Source of the DNA: Youhaiella tibetensis
GTDB taxonomy: Bacteria > Pseudomonadota > Alphaproteobacteria > Rhizobiales > Devosiaceae
Direction: 5' to 3'
NCBI RefSeq assembly: GCF_008000755.1
Contig: NZ_CP041690.1
Location: 4,118,001 to 4,182,000, forward strand
Length of the DNA: 64,000 nt
How positions within the stretch are numbered: the stretch's first letter is position 1; every line of letters starts with the position of its first letter. A model generated the notes under the pieces. That model searched no databases. It was not told where the DNA came from and worked only from the letters and a program-made list of their open reading frames with translations. Shown piece after piece: positions 27,005 through 35,741 of the stretch. The translations under genes were made by a program, and so were the position numbers.

Positions 27005-27245
27005 ATCGGGCTCCCAGAACCGGCCGGTGAGGGGCGAACTTGGCAAATGCCGCGTCATTAAGCAACAAAGCGCCGGCACCCGCCAAACCGCTGAAATCCC
27101 GGTGACACTTGCCTTGGAAATATGCCACAGTCACGCGCAGCGGGGCGAGAAAAGTGGCGCCCCCAGTTTTTGTGCCGTGCTTTGGGAGCCCGAAGACGCT
27201 CGTAAAGAGCGCTGGGGCGGCACGGTGCGCAACAGAGGGACAATA

Positions 27246-28454
27246 ATGAACAATTTCAAGAAAACGCTTGGCCTGGCCGTGGCAGCCTCTGTGCTGGCCG
27301 CAGCAGCGCCGGCTCTCGCCGATGACGTCAAGATGGGTTTCCTGGCCGACGTGACCGGCCCGATCGCCGGCTTCGCCGGTGGCATGGTTTCGGCCGGTAA
27401 CCTGGCCGTCGACGAAGTCAACGCGCAGGGCGGCATCCTGGGCGGCTCCAAGCTCGTCTCGGTCACCGCCGACGGCGCCTGCTCGGCCGACACCGCCGGC
27501 CCGGCCGCCGACCGCCTGGTCAACTCCGAGAAGGTGACGGCGATCTTCGGCGCCTACTGCACCGGCGCCACCATCGCAGCGGCCAACACCGCCGCCATTC
27601 CCGGCAACGTGGTGATGATCTCCCCGTCGGCCACCGCGCCGACCCTGACCACGCTCAAGGACAACGACCTGGTCTTCCGTACCGCCATCTCGGACGCCTT
27701 CCAGGGTTCGAAGGCCGCCACGCTCCTGCTCAGCCAGGGCATCAAGGAAGTCGGCGTCACTTATGTGAACAACGACTACGGCAAGGGCCTGGCCGACCAG
27801 TTCACCAAGACCTTCACCGATGGTGGCGGCAAGGTGACCGCGAGCGTTGCCCATGAAGACGGCAAGGCCGACTACCGTCCGGAAATCGGCCAGATCGAAG
27901 CCACCGGCGTCCAGACGCTGGTCATCTACGGCTACGAGAATGCCGGCGGCGGCGCCATCCTCAACCAGGCCATCGAAGCGGGCTCGTTCACCAAGTTCGT
28001 GGGCGGCGACGGCATGGCCGGCGATGCCCTGCTCGCTTCGCGCGACGCGGCTTCCCTCGAAGGCATGATCCTCACCCAGTCCTCGGCCGCCTCGGGCGAG
28101 GCCTATGACATCTATGCCAAGCTCGCCACCGATGCCGGCCTGGTGCCCGACACCACCTATGGTCCGCAGTCCTACGACGCCGCCTTCCTTCTCGCCCTGG
28201 CCATCGAGAAGAACGGCTCGGCCGACCGCGAAGGCGTCTCCAAGGCCCTGCGCGAGGTCGCCAACTCTCCGGGCGAAGTCATCCATCCGGGCGAATGGCA
28301 GAAGGCCGTCGACCTGATCAAGGCCGGCACCGACATCAACTACGAAGGCGCCTCGGGCCCGATCGAGTTCGATGAGAACGGCGACGTCGCCGGCGGCATC
28401 GACTACTTCGTCATCGAAGGCGGCAAGATCGTCAACAAGGGCCAGATCCAGTAA
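27246..28454 (+). CDS. livK: Branched-chain amino acid ABC transporter substrate-binding protein
   Basis: A 402-residue type I periplasmic binding protein. A cleavable signal peptide (residues 1-25, ending PALADD) is followed by VKMGFLADVTGPIAGFAGGM, ISPSATAPTLTTL and VTYVNNDYGKGLADQF, the LivJ/LivK-HmgBP pattern. It captures leucine/isoleucine/valine or a related amino acid. The membrane and ATPase subunits are at 29176-32990 on the opposite strand, with a methyltransferase gene between. GAGGG precedes the ATG and a strong terminator follows the stop, so it is transcribed alone and probably in excess over the permease. Confidence 0.93.
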   Translation: MNNFKKTLGLAVAASVLAAAAPALADDVKMGFLADVTGPIAGFAGGMVSAGNLAVDEVNAQGGILGGSKLVSVTADGACSADTAGPAADRLVNSEKVTAIFGAYCTGATIAAANTAAIPGNVVMISPSATAPTLTTLKDNDLVFRTAISDAFQGSKAATLLLSQGIKEVGVTYVNNDYGKGLADQFTKTFTDGGGKVTASVAHEDGKADYRPEIGQIEATGVQTLVIYGYENAGGGAILNQAIEAGSFTKFVGGDGMAGDALLASRDAASLEGMILTQSSAASGEAYDIYAKLATDAGLVPDTTYGPQSYDAAFLLALAIEKNGSADREGVSKALREVANSPGEVIHPGEWQKAVDLIKAGTDINYEGASGPIEFDENGDVAGGIDYFVIEGGKIVNKGQIQ

Positions 28455-28481
28455 GCTGGATCTCGTTCCGCGCTTGTTTGA

Positions 28482-28507
28482 GGCCCGGGAGCGATCCCGG
28501 GCCTTTT
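28482..28507 (+). terminator. Rho-independent terminator of livK
   Basis: A 9-bp perfect stem GGCCCGGGA (28482-28490) and TCCCGGGCC (28495-28503), loop GCGA, then TTTT. It starts 27 bases after the livK stop and is followed at once by the ribosome site of the next gene. Confidence 0.9.
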
Positions 28508-28524
28508 CATTGCCGGGAGGACCG

Positions 28525-29115
28525 ATGCAGGACGACGAAACGCTCAAGTTCTATGCCGAAAACGCCCGGGCCTATGCCGGCCGCGGCCGCCGGCCCGCCA
28601 AGCGCCTGGGCGCCTTCCTCGCGGCGCTGCCGCCCGGCGCCAGGGTGCTCGAACTCGGGACCGGCGGCGGCCAGGATGCCAGGGCCATGCTCGATGCGGG
28701 CCTGGAGGTAACCCCCACCGACGGTTCGGCGGAACTGGCCCGGGAAGCCGAAAAGCTGCTGGGACGTCCGGTGCGGGTCATGCGGTTCGACGAACTGGAC
28801 GAGGTCGACGCCTATGACGGGATCTGGGCGGCGGCCTCCCTCCTCCACGCGCCGCGCCGGACCCTGACCGGCATCCTGACGCTGGTGCACCGGGCCATGC
28901 GGCCGGGCGCGACGTTCGTCGCCAGCTTCAAGGGCGGCCAGGCCGAGGGCCGGGACGGCTTCGGGCGCTACTACAATTATTTCGACGGCCCGACGCTGCT
29001 GCGCCATTTCGAGGACGCGGCGGATTGGGAAAACCTCGAGATCAGCCAGGAACTGGGTTCGGGCTATGACGGCAAGGCCACCGACTGGCTCTGGGTCACC
29101 GCGCGCCGGCGCTGA
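28525..29115 (+). CDS. Class I SAM-dependent methyltransferase
   Basis: A 196-residue methyltransferase with motif I VLELGTGGGQDARAM, an acidic strand-2 end (VTPTDGS) and the motif IV region YDGIWAAASLLHAPR. The layout resembles small TehB/UbiE-like enzymes; the target is unknown. Start: ATG after GGGAGG 4 bases upstream. It lies just behind the livK terminator and converges on livM, with a hairpin in the 60-base gap. A link to amino acid uptake is not evident. Confidence 0.87.
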   Translation: MQDDETLKFYAENARAYAGRGRRPAKRLGAFLAALPPGARVLELGTGGGQDARAMLDAGLEVTPTDGSAELAREAEKLLGRPVRVMRFDELDEVDAYDGIWAAASLLHAPRRTLTGILTLVHRAMRPGATFVASFKGGQAEGRDGFGRYYNYFDGPTLLRHFEDAADWENLEISQELGSGYDGKATDWLWVTARRR

Positions 29116-29117
29116 CG

Positions 29118-29146
29118 AAAACACCCCCTCCATCGCTGGAGAGGGT
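29118..29146 (-). terminator. Terminator of the livGFHM operon
   Basis: On the minus strand CACCCTCTCCA ... GGAGGGGGTG with a 5-base loop, followed by TTTT. It lies about 30 bases after the livM stop and is shared with the convergent methyltransferase gene. Confidence 0.75.
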
Positions 29147-29175
29147 GCCCGATTGTCCTGCCGGGATCGCCGCGC

Positions 29176-30501
29176 CTATTTTTCGCGGCGCATGACCTCG
29201 GGCAGCAGGCCCTTGGGCGCATAGCGCAGGGCAATGGTGATGATGACGCCCAGGATGAAGACGCGCATCTGGAGCGCCCGGGAATCGATCTCGGGAATGG
29301 CCCCCCAGCCCATGGACTGGGACCAGTTCGAAAGGTTCACGAAGATCACCTGGGCCAGGGGATCTGAGATGATCCACACGATATAGATGAGCAGCGCGCC
29401 CAGCAGCGCGCCCCAGTTGTTGCCGGCCCCGCCCACGATAACCATGACCCAGACCACGAAGGTGTGGTTGATCGGCTGGTAGCTGGAAGGATCGAAGATC
29501 TGGTTGAAGGTGACCAGGATCGCCCCGCCCATGCCGATCAGCACCGAGCCGAGCACGAAGAGCTCGAGCTGGCGCCCGGTGACGTTCTTGCCCATCGAAC
29601 CGGCGGCGACGTAGTTGTCGCGGATGGCGCGCATCATGCGGCCCCAGGGCCCGCCATAGGCGCGCTGCACCAGGTAGAAGATGACCGCGAAGATCACCAC
29701 CAGCAGGGCGAAGAAGCCGAAGCGGGCGTAAATGAAGGAATCGGTGATCGAGACGCCATTGGCCTGGTAGTCCTGCGGCAGCGGCACCGGCCAGGGAATG
29801 GGCGAAACGGTCTGGGTGCCGCGCGTGAGCCAATCCATGTTCTTGACCAGGGCGCGCAGGATTTCGGAAATCCCGATGGTGGCGATGGCCAGGTAATCGG
29901 TGCGCAGGCCCAGGCAGATGCGCCCGATGATATAGGCGATGACAGCCGCCACCACCCCGCCCAGCGCCCAGCCGAGAATGGGGTTGAGCCCCAGCCCGCC
30001 CACAAACCCGGCATTGGCCTCGATATAGGCGGCGGCCGGGTCGATCTGGCTGCGATAGATGACGTAGCCGATGAACCAGGCGAGCACGATGACCGCGGTG
30101 CGCCAGCCGCCGCGGATGCCGATGCGGTTGACCTGCCGGGCCGCCATGACCAGCGCCACCCCGACGAGGAAGGCAAGGAACGCCCGGCCGAGCAGCATCG
30201 GCCCGTCCCCGGTCCAGAACGTCTCGTTGACCGGCACCGAGACCAGCATCACGGCGGTGCCGCCCACCATCATCAGGCCCATGATGGCGAAGTTGAAAAG
30301 CCCGCCATAGCCCCACTGGATGTTGAGCCCGAGCGCGATGAGCGCATAGGCGAGCGCCTGGGACAGCAGCAGGCCGGCATTGGCTCCGCCCTGCACGAAC
30401 CCCACGGCGAGCACCAGCACGAAGATGCCCACGAACAGGATGACGCCGCGCTTGACCGGATTGTCCAGGTCCAGCCAGCGGCTTTCGGACGCCGCGCTCA
30501 T
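29176..30501 (-). CDS. livM: Branched-chain amino acid ABC transporter permease LivM
   Basis: A 441-residue inner-membrane permease with about ten hydrophobic segments. The family features are LGLNIQWGYGGLFNFAIMG near the N-terminus, YLAIATIGISEILRALVKN in the middle and VVWVMVIVGGAGNNWGALLGA near the C-terminus, which contains the coupling glycines. It forms the channel with LivH. Its ATG overlaps the livH stop (4 bases, ATGA). It is the last gene of the livG-livF-livH-livM transcript and longer than the E. coli LivM at its N-terminus and central loop. Confidence 0.94.
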   Translation of the reverse strand: MSAASESRWLDLDNPVKRGVILFVGIFVLVLAVGFVQGGANAGLLLSQALAYALIALGLNIQWGYGGLFNFAIMGLMMVGGTAVMLVSVPVNETFWTGDGPMLLGRAFLAFLVGVALVMAARQVNRIGIRGGWRTAVIVLAWFIGYVIYRSQIDPAAAYIEANAGFVGGLGLNPILGWALGGVVAAVIAYIIGRICLGLRTDYLAIATIGISEILRALVKNMDWLTRGTQTVSPIPWPVPLPQDYQANGVSITDSFIYARFGFFALLVVIFAVIFYLVQRAYGGPWGRMMRAIRDNYVAAGSMGKNVTGRQLELFVLGSVLIGMGGAILVTFNQIFDPSSYQPINHTFVVWVMVIVGGAGNNWGALLGALLIYIVWIISDPLAQVIFVNLSNWSQSMGWGAIPEIDSRALQMRVFILGVIITIALRYAPKGLLPEVMRREK

Positions 30502-31502
30502 GTCGAGGCTCCCTTGAAGATTCCCGTGGGCCGCACGAGCAGGGTGATGACCAGGATCACGAAGGCGACGGTGAGCTTATACTCGGTCGGCACCAGCGCC
30601 AGGTTGTCCGGAATGGTGATCCAGCTCGGGATCATGTCCTTGAACGGGCGCAGGATGGTGGCCCAGTTGAAGACCGACATGGTTTCGGCGAAGGCGATGA
30701 GGAAGCCGCCGGCGATGGCGCCGTAGACCTGCCCCAGCCCGCCCACGATCGCCGCCGCGAAGATGGGCAGCACGATGTTGAACGCCAGGTCCGGCATCAG
30801 CGCCACGTCGAGCGCCAGCATGGTGCCGGCAACGCAAGCCAGGGCACCGGCGATGAGCCAGGTGATGCGCACCACCACCGCCGTGTTGATGCCCGAGATC
30901 TGCGCCAGGTCGGCATTGTCGGCCATGGCGCGCATGGCCTTGCCCAGCCGCGAGCGGGTGAGGAAGAAATGCAGCGCCAGCACCAGCAGCACCGTGAGCA
31001 CGATCATGATCGCCTGCGGCTCGGTGATGGTGATGGGGCGCGTCCCGCCCATCCAGGCGGTATCGATGCGGAAGATGACCTTGGGTCCGTCGCCATAGAG
31101 CGTGCGGGTGCCGGCGCCGAACAGCAGGCGGATGAGCCCCTGGATCATCAGCGTCACCCCGATCGAGGCGACCAGCAGCGTCACCGGCTTGACGCCCTGC
31201 CGGCGCAGCGGCGCGTAAAAGCCCTTGTCGATCCCGAGCGCGATGAGCGCGGTGGCGACCATGGCCAGCGGCATCACGAGGATCGCGGTGGGGATGGGCG
31301 TGACGATGCCCATCATCGAAAACAGGGTGGCCAGCACGAAGGTGATGAAGGCGCCCATCGTCATCATGTCGCCATGGGCGAAATGGGCGAAGCGCAGGAT
31401 GCCGAAGATGAGGGTGACGCCGATGGCGCCCAAAGCGTAGATCGACCCGAGCACGGTGCCCGAGATCAGGACGCGATTGATCAGGAAAATAAACTCGTCC
31501 AA
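30498..31502 (-). CDS. livH: Branched-chain amino acid ABC transporter permease LivH
   Basis: A 334-residue permease with about eight membrane segments. It begins with GTVLGSIYALGAIGVTLIFGILRFAHFAHGDMM, the LivH signature in which NFAHG reads RFAHG here, and later has IVGGLGQVYGAIAGGFLIAFAE. It pairs with LivM. It starts one base after the livF stop and ends overlapping livM. The subunit order G-F-H-M differs from E. coli H-M-G-F, but all partners are present. Confidence 0.94.
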   Translation of the reverse strand: MDEFIFLINRVLISGTVLGSIYALGAIGVTLIFGILRFAHFAHGDMMTMGAFITFVLATLFSMMGIVTPIPTAILVMPLAMVATALIALGIDKGFYAPLRRQGVKPVTLLVASIGVTLMIQGLIRLLFGAGTRTLYGDGPKVIFRIDTAWMGGTRPITITEPQAIMIVLTVLLVLALHFFLTRSRLGKAMRAMADNADLAQISGINTAVVVRITWLIAGALACVAGTMLALDVALMPDLAFNIVLPIFAAAIVGGLGQVYGAIAGGFLIAFAETMSVFNWATILRPFKDMIPSWITIPDNLALVPTEYKLTVAFVILVITLLVRPTGIFKGAST

Positions 31503-31503
31503 C

Positions 31504-32208
31504 TCAGCCCCCCAGGAAGCTCTTGGCGACTTCGGGGTCGGCGATCAGATCCGCACCCGTGCCGGTGAAGCGGTTCTGCCCGCCTGCCAGCACGAAGCCT
31601 TTTGAAGCGAAGGCCAGGGCCTGGCGAGCGTTCTGCTCGACCATGAGAATGCCCACGCCCGATTTGTTGACCTTGACGATCTGGTCGAAGATTTCGATGA
31701 CGTAGCGCGGCGAGAGCCCCGCCGAAGGTTCGTCCAGCATGAGCAGGCGCGGCTTGCTCATCAGCGCCCGGCCCATGGCCACCATCTGGCGCTGCCCGCC
31801 CGAGAGCTCGCCGGCCTTCTGGTGGCGCTTTTCGAGGAGCGGCGGGAACATCTCATAGACCCATTTGAGTGTATCGGAGAAATCGTCCGGCCGCGTGAAG
31901 GCGCCCATCTCGAGATTCTCTTCGACGCTCATGGAGGTGAAGACGTTCTTTTCCTGCGGCACGAAGGAAAGCCCGCGCGGCACCAGCCGGTCCGGCTGGG
32001 CATTGGTGATGTCTTCCCCATCGAACACCACCGCGCCCGATGTCACCCGCAACAGACCGAAAATGGCCTTGAGGGTGGTGGACTTGCCGGCCCCGTTGGG
32101 CCCCACGATCACGCCGATATCGGATTGCTCGATGGCGATGTTGACCCCGTTGAGAATAGGCGCGCCGCCATATCCTCCCACGAGGCTCTTCAGCTCTATC
32201 AATGCCAT
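31504..32208 (-). CDS. livF: Branched-chain amino acid ABC transporter ATP-binding protein LivF
   Basis: A 234-residue ABC ATPase. Walker A GPNGAGKST, Q-loop FVPQEKNVF, signature LSGGQRQMVAMGRAL, Walker B LLMLDEPSAG and the H-loop replaced by the LivF-type ending MVEQNARQAL. I chose the ATG at 32208, which overlaps the livG stop (TGATG). Longer upstream reading has no family similarity. It powers the LivHM channel with LivG. Confidence 0.95.
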   Translation of the reverse strand: MALIELKSLVGGYGGAPILNGVNIAIEQSDIGVIVGPNGAGKSTTLKAIFGLLRVTSGAVVFDGEDITNAQPDRLVPRGLSFVPQEKNVFTSMSVEENLEMGAFTRPDDFSDTLKWVYEMFPPLLEKRHQKAGELSGGQRQMVAMGRALMSKPRLLMLDEPSAGLSPRYVIEIFDQIVKVNKSGVGILMVEQNARQALAFASKGFVLAGGQNRFTGTGADLIADPEVAKSFLGG

Positions 32209-32990
32209 CAGGCTGCCTCCACCGGGGAGCCGAAATAGGCTTCGATGATTTCCGGATTGGCGCGGATCTCTTCCATCGGACCCTGAGCGATGACCTCGCC
32301 CTGCGCCATGACGATCACCGGGTCGCACAGGCGCCCGATCAGGTCCATGTCGTGCTCGATCACGAAGAAGGTGTAGCCCAGTTCCTCGTTCATGCGCTCG
32401 ATATTGGCGGCAAGGTCCTGGAGCAGCGTGCGGTTGACGCCCGCCGCCACTTCGTCGAGCAGCACCACCTTGGCGTCCACCATCATGGTGCGGCCGAGCT
32501 CGAGGAGCTTCTTCTGGCCGCCCGACAGGTTCCCCGCCAGCTCGTTCTTGACGTGCCCGAGCTTGAGGAAATCGATGACGTCGAGGGCCTTCTGGCGCAC
32601 GTGATGCTCAGCCTTGCGCACGAAATCGGGGCGGAACCAGATATTGGCGAGGCGCTCGCCCGGCTGGTCGCCGGGCACCACCATGAGGTTCTCGAGCGCC
32701 GTCATATGGGAGAATTCGTGCGCGATCTGGAAGGTGCGCAACAGGCCCCTGGCGAAGAGCTTGTAGGGCGGCACGCCCGTCACGTCTTCGCCATCGAAAT
32801 AGATCGAGCCGCTATCGGGCACGATATTGCCGGCCACCATGTTGAAAAGCGTAGATTTTCCGGCGCCGTTGGGTCCGATCAATCCAGTGATCGACCCGCG
32901 CTCGACCCGAAGCGAACACTTGTTGACGGCCGTCAGGCCGCCAAAGCTCTTTGTGACGTCTTTAACGTCAATGACTGCGTCGAAGGACAC
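32208..32990 (-). CDS. livG: Branched-chain amino acid ABC transporter ATP-binding protein LivG
   Basis: A 260-residue ABC ATPase. Walker A GPNGAGKSTLFN, the LivG-specific RTFQIAHEFSHMTALENLMV, signature LSGGQKKLLELGR, and Walker B VVLLDEVAAGVN, where the usual DEP is DEV. H-loop: VIEHDMDLI. It is first in the transporter operon; the 117-base gap to mgsA should hold the operon promoter, but no clear -35/-10 pair is seen. GGACAC precedes the start region and the ribosome site is weak. Confidence 0.94.
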   Translation of the reverse strand: MSFDAVIDVKDVTKSFGGLTAVNKCSLRVERGSITGLIGPNGAGKSTLFNMVAGNIVPDSGSIYFDGEDVTGVPPYKLFARGLLRTFQIAHEFSHMTALENLMVVPGDQPGERLANIWFRPDFVRKAEHHVRQKALDVIDFLKLGHVKNELAGNLSGGQKKLLELGRTMMVDAKVVLLDEVAAGVNRTLLQDLAANIERMNEELGYTFFVIEHDMDLIGRLCDPVIVMAQGEVIAQGPMEEIRANPEIIEAYFGSPVEAA

Positions 32991-33107
32991 TCACCCCGTC
33001 CTGGTTTCCTGACCATGTTCTTTCCCGGCATTGGTTCCGGGTTGTTTTGTGGCATCTGCTCACATGCGCTGGCCCCGGTCAATGCCCGGATAAGGCGGCG
33101 TTAACCG

Positions 33108-33470
33108 TCAGAGCGCGGCCAGGACTGCGTCGGCGGTGGCCCGATTGATGGCGAACAAAGTATCATAGAGTGTCGCCAGGCGATTGAGCGCCTTGACGTC
33201 GACATCGTGCGGCAGCGCGGTCAGCGGATCCTGGAAGAAGATCAGCACGTCCAGGCGCCCCTCGGCGATCATGGCGCCCAGTTGTGCGTCCCCGCCCAGC
33301 GGTCCGCTCTTGAGGCAGGTCACCGAAAGCCCGGTGCCTTCGATGACGCGGCCGCCGGTGGTTCCGGTGCCCCACAATTCGTGGGCGGCAAGCGTTTCGC
33401 GATTGGCGAGCACCCAGGCGACCAGCTCATCCTTCTTGTCGTCATGCGCGACCAGCCCGATACGTGCCAT
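33108..33470 (-). CDS. mgsA: Methylglyoxal synthase
   Basis: A 120-residue enzyme that converts dihydroxyacetone phosphate to methylglyoxal and phosphate. Seen: [26 protein letters not shown] (phosphate loop), [14 protein letters not shown] with the catalytic aspartate, and [18 protein letters not shown] chose the ATG at 33470, which gives the family length; the frame continues 54 codons upstream through the terminator of the chemoreceptor gene, which is not credible coding. It bypasses lower glycolysis under phosphate shortage; gloB for disposal of the product is at 3474. Confidence 0.95.
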   Translation of the reverse strand: MARIGLVAHDDKKDELVAWVLANRETLAAHELWGTGTTGGRVIEGTGLSVTCLKSGPLGGDAQLGAMIAEGRLDVLIFFQDPLTALPHDVDVKALNRLATLYDTLFAINRATADAVLAAL

Positions 33471-33552
33471 GCAAACCCTCCTTGGCTGGCCCTTTTGACC
33501 ACGCCTCAGGCTTTGAGCGCAATGGCTCGCCGCCGGGAGCATGGCGGTATCG

Positions 33553-33579
33553 AAAAGGGCGCAGGAAACTCCTGCGCCC
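33553..33579 (-). terminator. Terminator of chemoreceptor gene 1
   Basis: On the minus strand GGGCGCAGGA-GTT-TCCTGCGCCC followed by TTTT, a 10-bp perfect stem located 12 bases after the stop at 33592. Confidence 0.92.
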
Positions 33580-33591
33580 TCGATAAGCGGC

Positions 33592-35658
33592 TTAGAACTC
33601 GTCCCAGTCGGCGCTGACCGCGGCATTGCCATGGCTCAGGTAGGCCTTGGCGGCCGTGGCCACGCGCTGCTGGAGCCCCTTGATGCCGGAGGCCGGAGCG
33701 GCTGCGAGCTTGGAAGCGGCCTTGGCGGCTGCCTTGGGGGCAGCCAGTTCGCGCCGGGCGTCATCGAGCGTGAAGATGTCGACGATCCGGTCGAGCTCGG
33801 AAGCCTGCGCTTCGGTCTGCTCGATGGCGGCATTGGTTTCTTCGACCAGCGCCGCGTTGTGCTGGGTCATCTCGTCCATCTGGCGGACGGCGACATTGAC
33901 CTCTTCGATGGCCGAGGCCTGCTCGCGGCTTTCGCGGGCGATGCCGTCCATCAACTCGTTCGAGGAACGGGCCGAAGCCAGCATGGTCTCGAGCTTGGAG
34001 GCGGCATCGGCAACGAGCTTGGAGCCCGCCTTGACCTCGCCGGCACTCTGCTCGATCAGCACCTTGACCTCGGACGAGGCTTCGGCGGCGGACTGGGCGA
34101 GACGACGCACTTCGACAGCGACGACCGCGAAGCCCTTGCCGGCTTCACCGGCACGCGCCGCTTCCACAGAGGCGTTCAAGGCAAGCAGATTGGTCTGGAA
34201 GGCGATGTCATCGATCATGCCGATGATGTTGGAGATCTTGGACGAGGAGGTCTCGATACGGCCCATGGCATCGTTGGCCTGACCCATGACCTGACCACCT
34301 TCTTCGGCGGTCCGAGTCACCGTACCGGCCACGACCGAGGCTTCCTTGGCGCGCTCGGCGTTCTGAAGCACGGTGGAAGCCAGCTGTTCCATGGCCGCCG
34401 ACGTCTCTTCAATGGTCGCGGCCTGCTTGGTGGTGCGTTCGGAGAGGTCGTTGGCGCCCGAGAGGATCTCGCCGGTGGCGGTCTTCAAGGCCCGCGACGT
34501 CTGGCGCAACTGCCCGACGATTTCCGCCAGCTTGTCGGCCACGGCGTTGGTGTCGTCCTTGAGCTGGCCGAAGGCGCCCGAATAGGAACCGGTGACCTTT
34601 TCGGTGAGGTCGGCCTTGGCCAGGGAAGCGAGCACGCGAGACGTCTCGGAGAGACCGCCATCGACGGTTTCGACCAGGTTGTTGACCGAGGAAGCGAGCT
34701 GGTTGAGCTCGGCATCGGGGAACTCGACCTCGACGCGCTTGGAGAAGTCGCCAGCCACGGCGGCATCCACCACGTTGCCGAACGCGGTCTGCAACTCGGA
34801 CATCATCTGCGTGCGGGCGCGCTGATCCGAAACGATGCGGGCCGCCTCGGCCTCCGTCATCTCGTTGACCTTGAGGCCGTTCTCGCGGAAGACTTCCACG
34901 GCGCGGGCCATGGCCCCGATCTCGTCGGAGCGCGTGGCGCCCTCGACCTTGGTGGCGAAGTCGCCGGCCGCGATCGAATCCATGGTCTCGGTGAGCCGCG
35001 AAATCGGCCGGGTGATGGTGCGCGCGATCACATAGGCGACCGCCACCATGATGACCAGGATCACGCCGCCGATGATGAGCTGCTGCACCAGCGTCCCGGC
35101 GTTTTCGGCATTGAGATCATCGACATAGATGCCGGTGCCGATGACCCAGCCCCAGGGCTTGAAGCCGGCGACATAGGAGAATTTCGGCACTTCGACGTCC
35201 GAGCCCGGCTTGGTCCACATATAGCTGACCAGCCCCGAGCCCTTGGTCTTGGCGACCTCGACCATCTCGGCCACGAAGCGCTTGCCGCTCGCATCCTCCA
35301 TGGTCATCTGGTCCATCCCGACCATTTCCGGCTTGATCGGATGCATGACCATGAAGCCGTTCATGTCGTTGATGAACAGGTATTCGTTGCCGCGATAGCG
35401 CATGTCGCCCAGGGTCTGCATGACCTGGGCCTTGGCGGTCTCTTCATCGATCTGGCCGGCCTGGACGCGGTCATAGGCGGCCTGGGCGATATGGGTGGCC
35501 GTATCGACGATCGAGCCGAGTTCGTCCGAGCGCAGCTCGGTACGCGTGGACGTGATCGAGCTGATGGCCAGGGTCATCGACACCGCCAGGGCCACCAGGA
35601 ACAGCGCCACCAGCAGGTAGATGCGCGTTGAAATCTTGAGTTTGAACAATTCTGTCAC
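33592..35658 (-). CDS. Methyl-accepting chemotaxis protein 1 (sCache_2 sensor)
   Basis: A 688-residue chemoreceptor. TM1 is about residues 11-31, a periplasmic single-Cache domain (about 35-195) has the motif [18 protein letters not shown] and a late [22 protein letters not shown]2 about 196-216, then HAMP, a second HAMP-like module (about 290-390) and the signalling domain with the hairpin tip [20 protein letters not shown]. The end is a flexible Ala/Pro linker plus the DWDEF pentapeptide, a CheR/CheB tether type. sCache_2 domains often bind small carboxylates. Its 3' two-thirds are nearly identical to receptors 2 and 3. It has its own terminator. The ligand cannot be predicted. Confidence 0.95.
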   Translation of the reverse strand: MTELFKLKISTRIYLLVALFLVALAVSMTLAISSITSTRTELRSDELGSIVDTATHIAQAAYDRVQAGQIDEETAKAQVMQTLGDMRYRGNEYLFINDMNGFMVMHPIKPEMVGMDQMTMEDASGKRFVAEMVEVAKTKGSGLVSYMWTKPGSDVEVPKFSYVAGFKPWGWVIGTGIYVDDLNAENAGTLVQQLIIGGVILVIMVAVAYVIARTITRPISRLTETMDSIAAGDFATKVEGATRSDEIGAMARAVEVFRENGLKVNEMTEAEAARIVSDQRARTQMMSELQTAFGNVVDAAVAGDFSKRVEVEFPDAELNQLASSVNNLVETVDGGLSETSRVLASLAKADLTEKVTGSYSGAFGQLKDDTNAVADKLAEIVGQLRQTSRALKTATGEILSGANDLSERTTKQAATIEETSAAMEQLASTVLQNAERAKEASVVAGTVTRTAEEGGQVMGQANDAMGRIETSSSKISNIIGMIDDIAFQTNLLALNASVEAARAGEAGKGFAVVAVEVRRLAQSAAEASSEVKVLIEQSAGEVKAGSKLVADAASKLETMLASARSSNELMDGIARESREQASAIEEVNVAVRQMDEMTQHNAALVEETNAAIEQTEAQASELDRIVDIFTLDDARRELAAPKAAAKAASKLAAAPASGIKGLQQRVATAAKAYLSHGNAAVSADWDEF

Positions 35659-35685
35659 CGATACGCCTCGTTCTGAGGCCCCTAG

Positions 35686-35715
35686 AGAAAGAAGGCCGGC
35701 GCGCCGCGCGCCGGC
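35686..35715 (-). terminator. Terminator of chemoreceptor gene 2
   Basis: A 9-bp GC stem GCCGGCGCG (35695-35703) and CGCGCCGGC (35707-35715), loop CCG, then CTTCTTTCT on the minus strand, 26 bases after the stop at 35742. Confidence 0.8.
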
Positions 35716-35741
35716 TGGTCGATATGTGAGGAGCGGGCCGG

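Noticed and set aside
27080-27245. Riboswitch or attenuator in the livK leader
   Set aside because: The 166-base leader shows no conserved riboswitch core, no leader peptide rich in Leu/Ile/Val and no terminator hairpin before the ATG.
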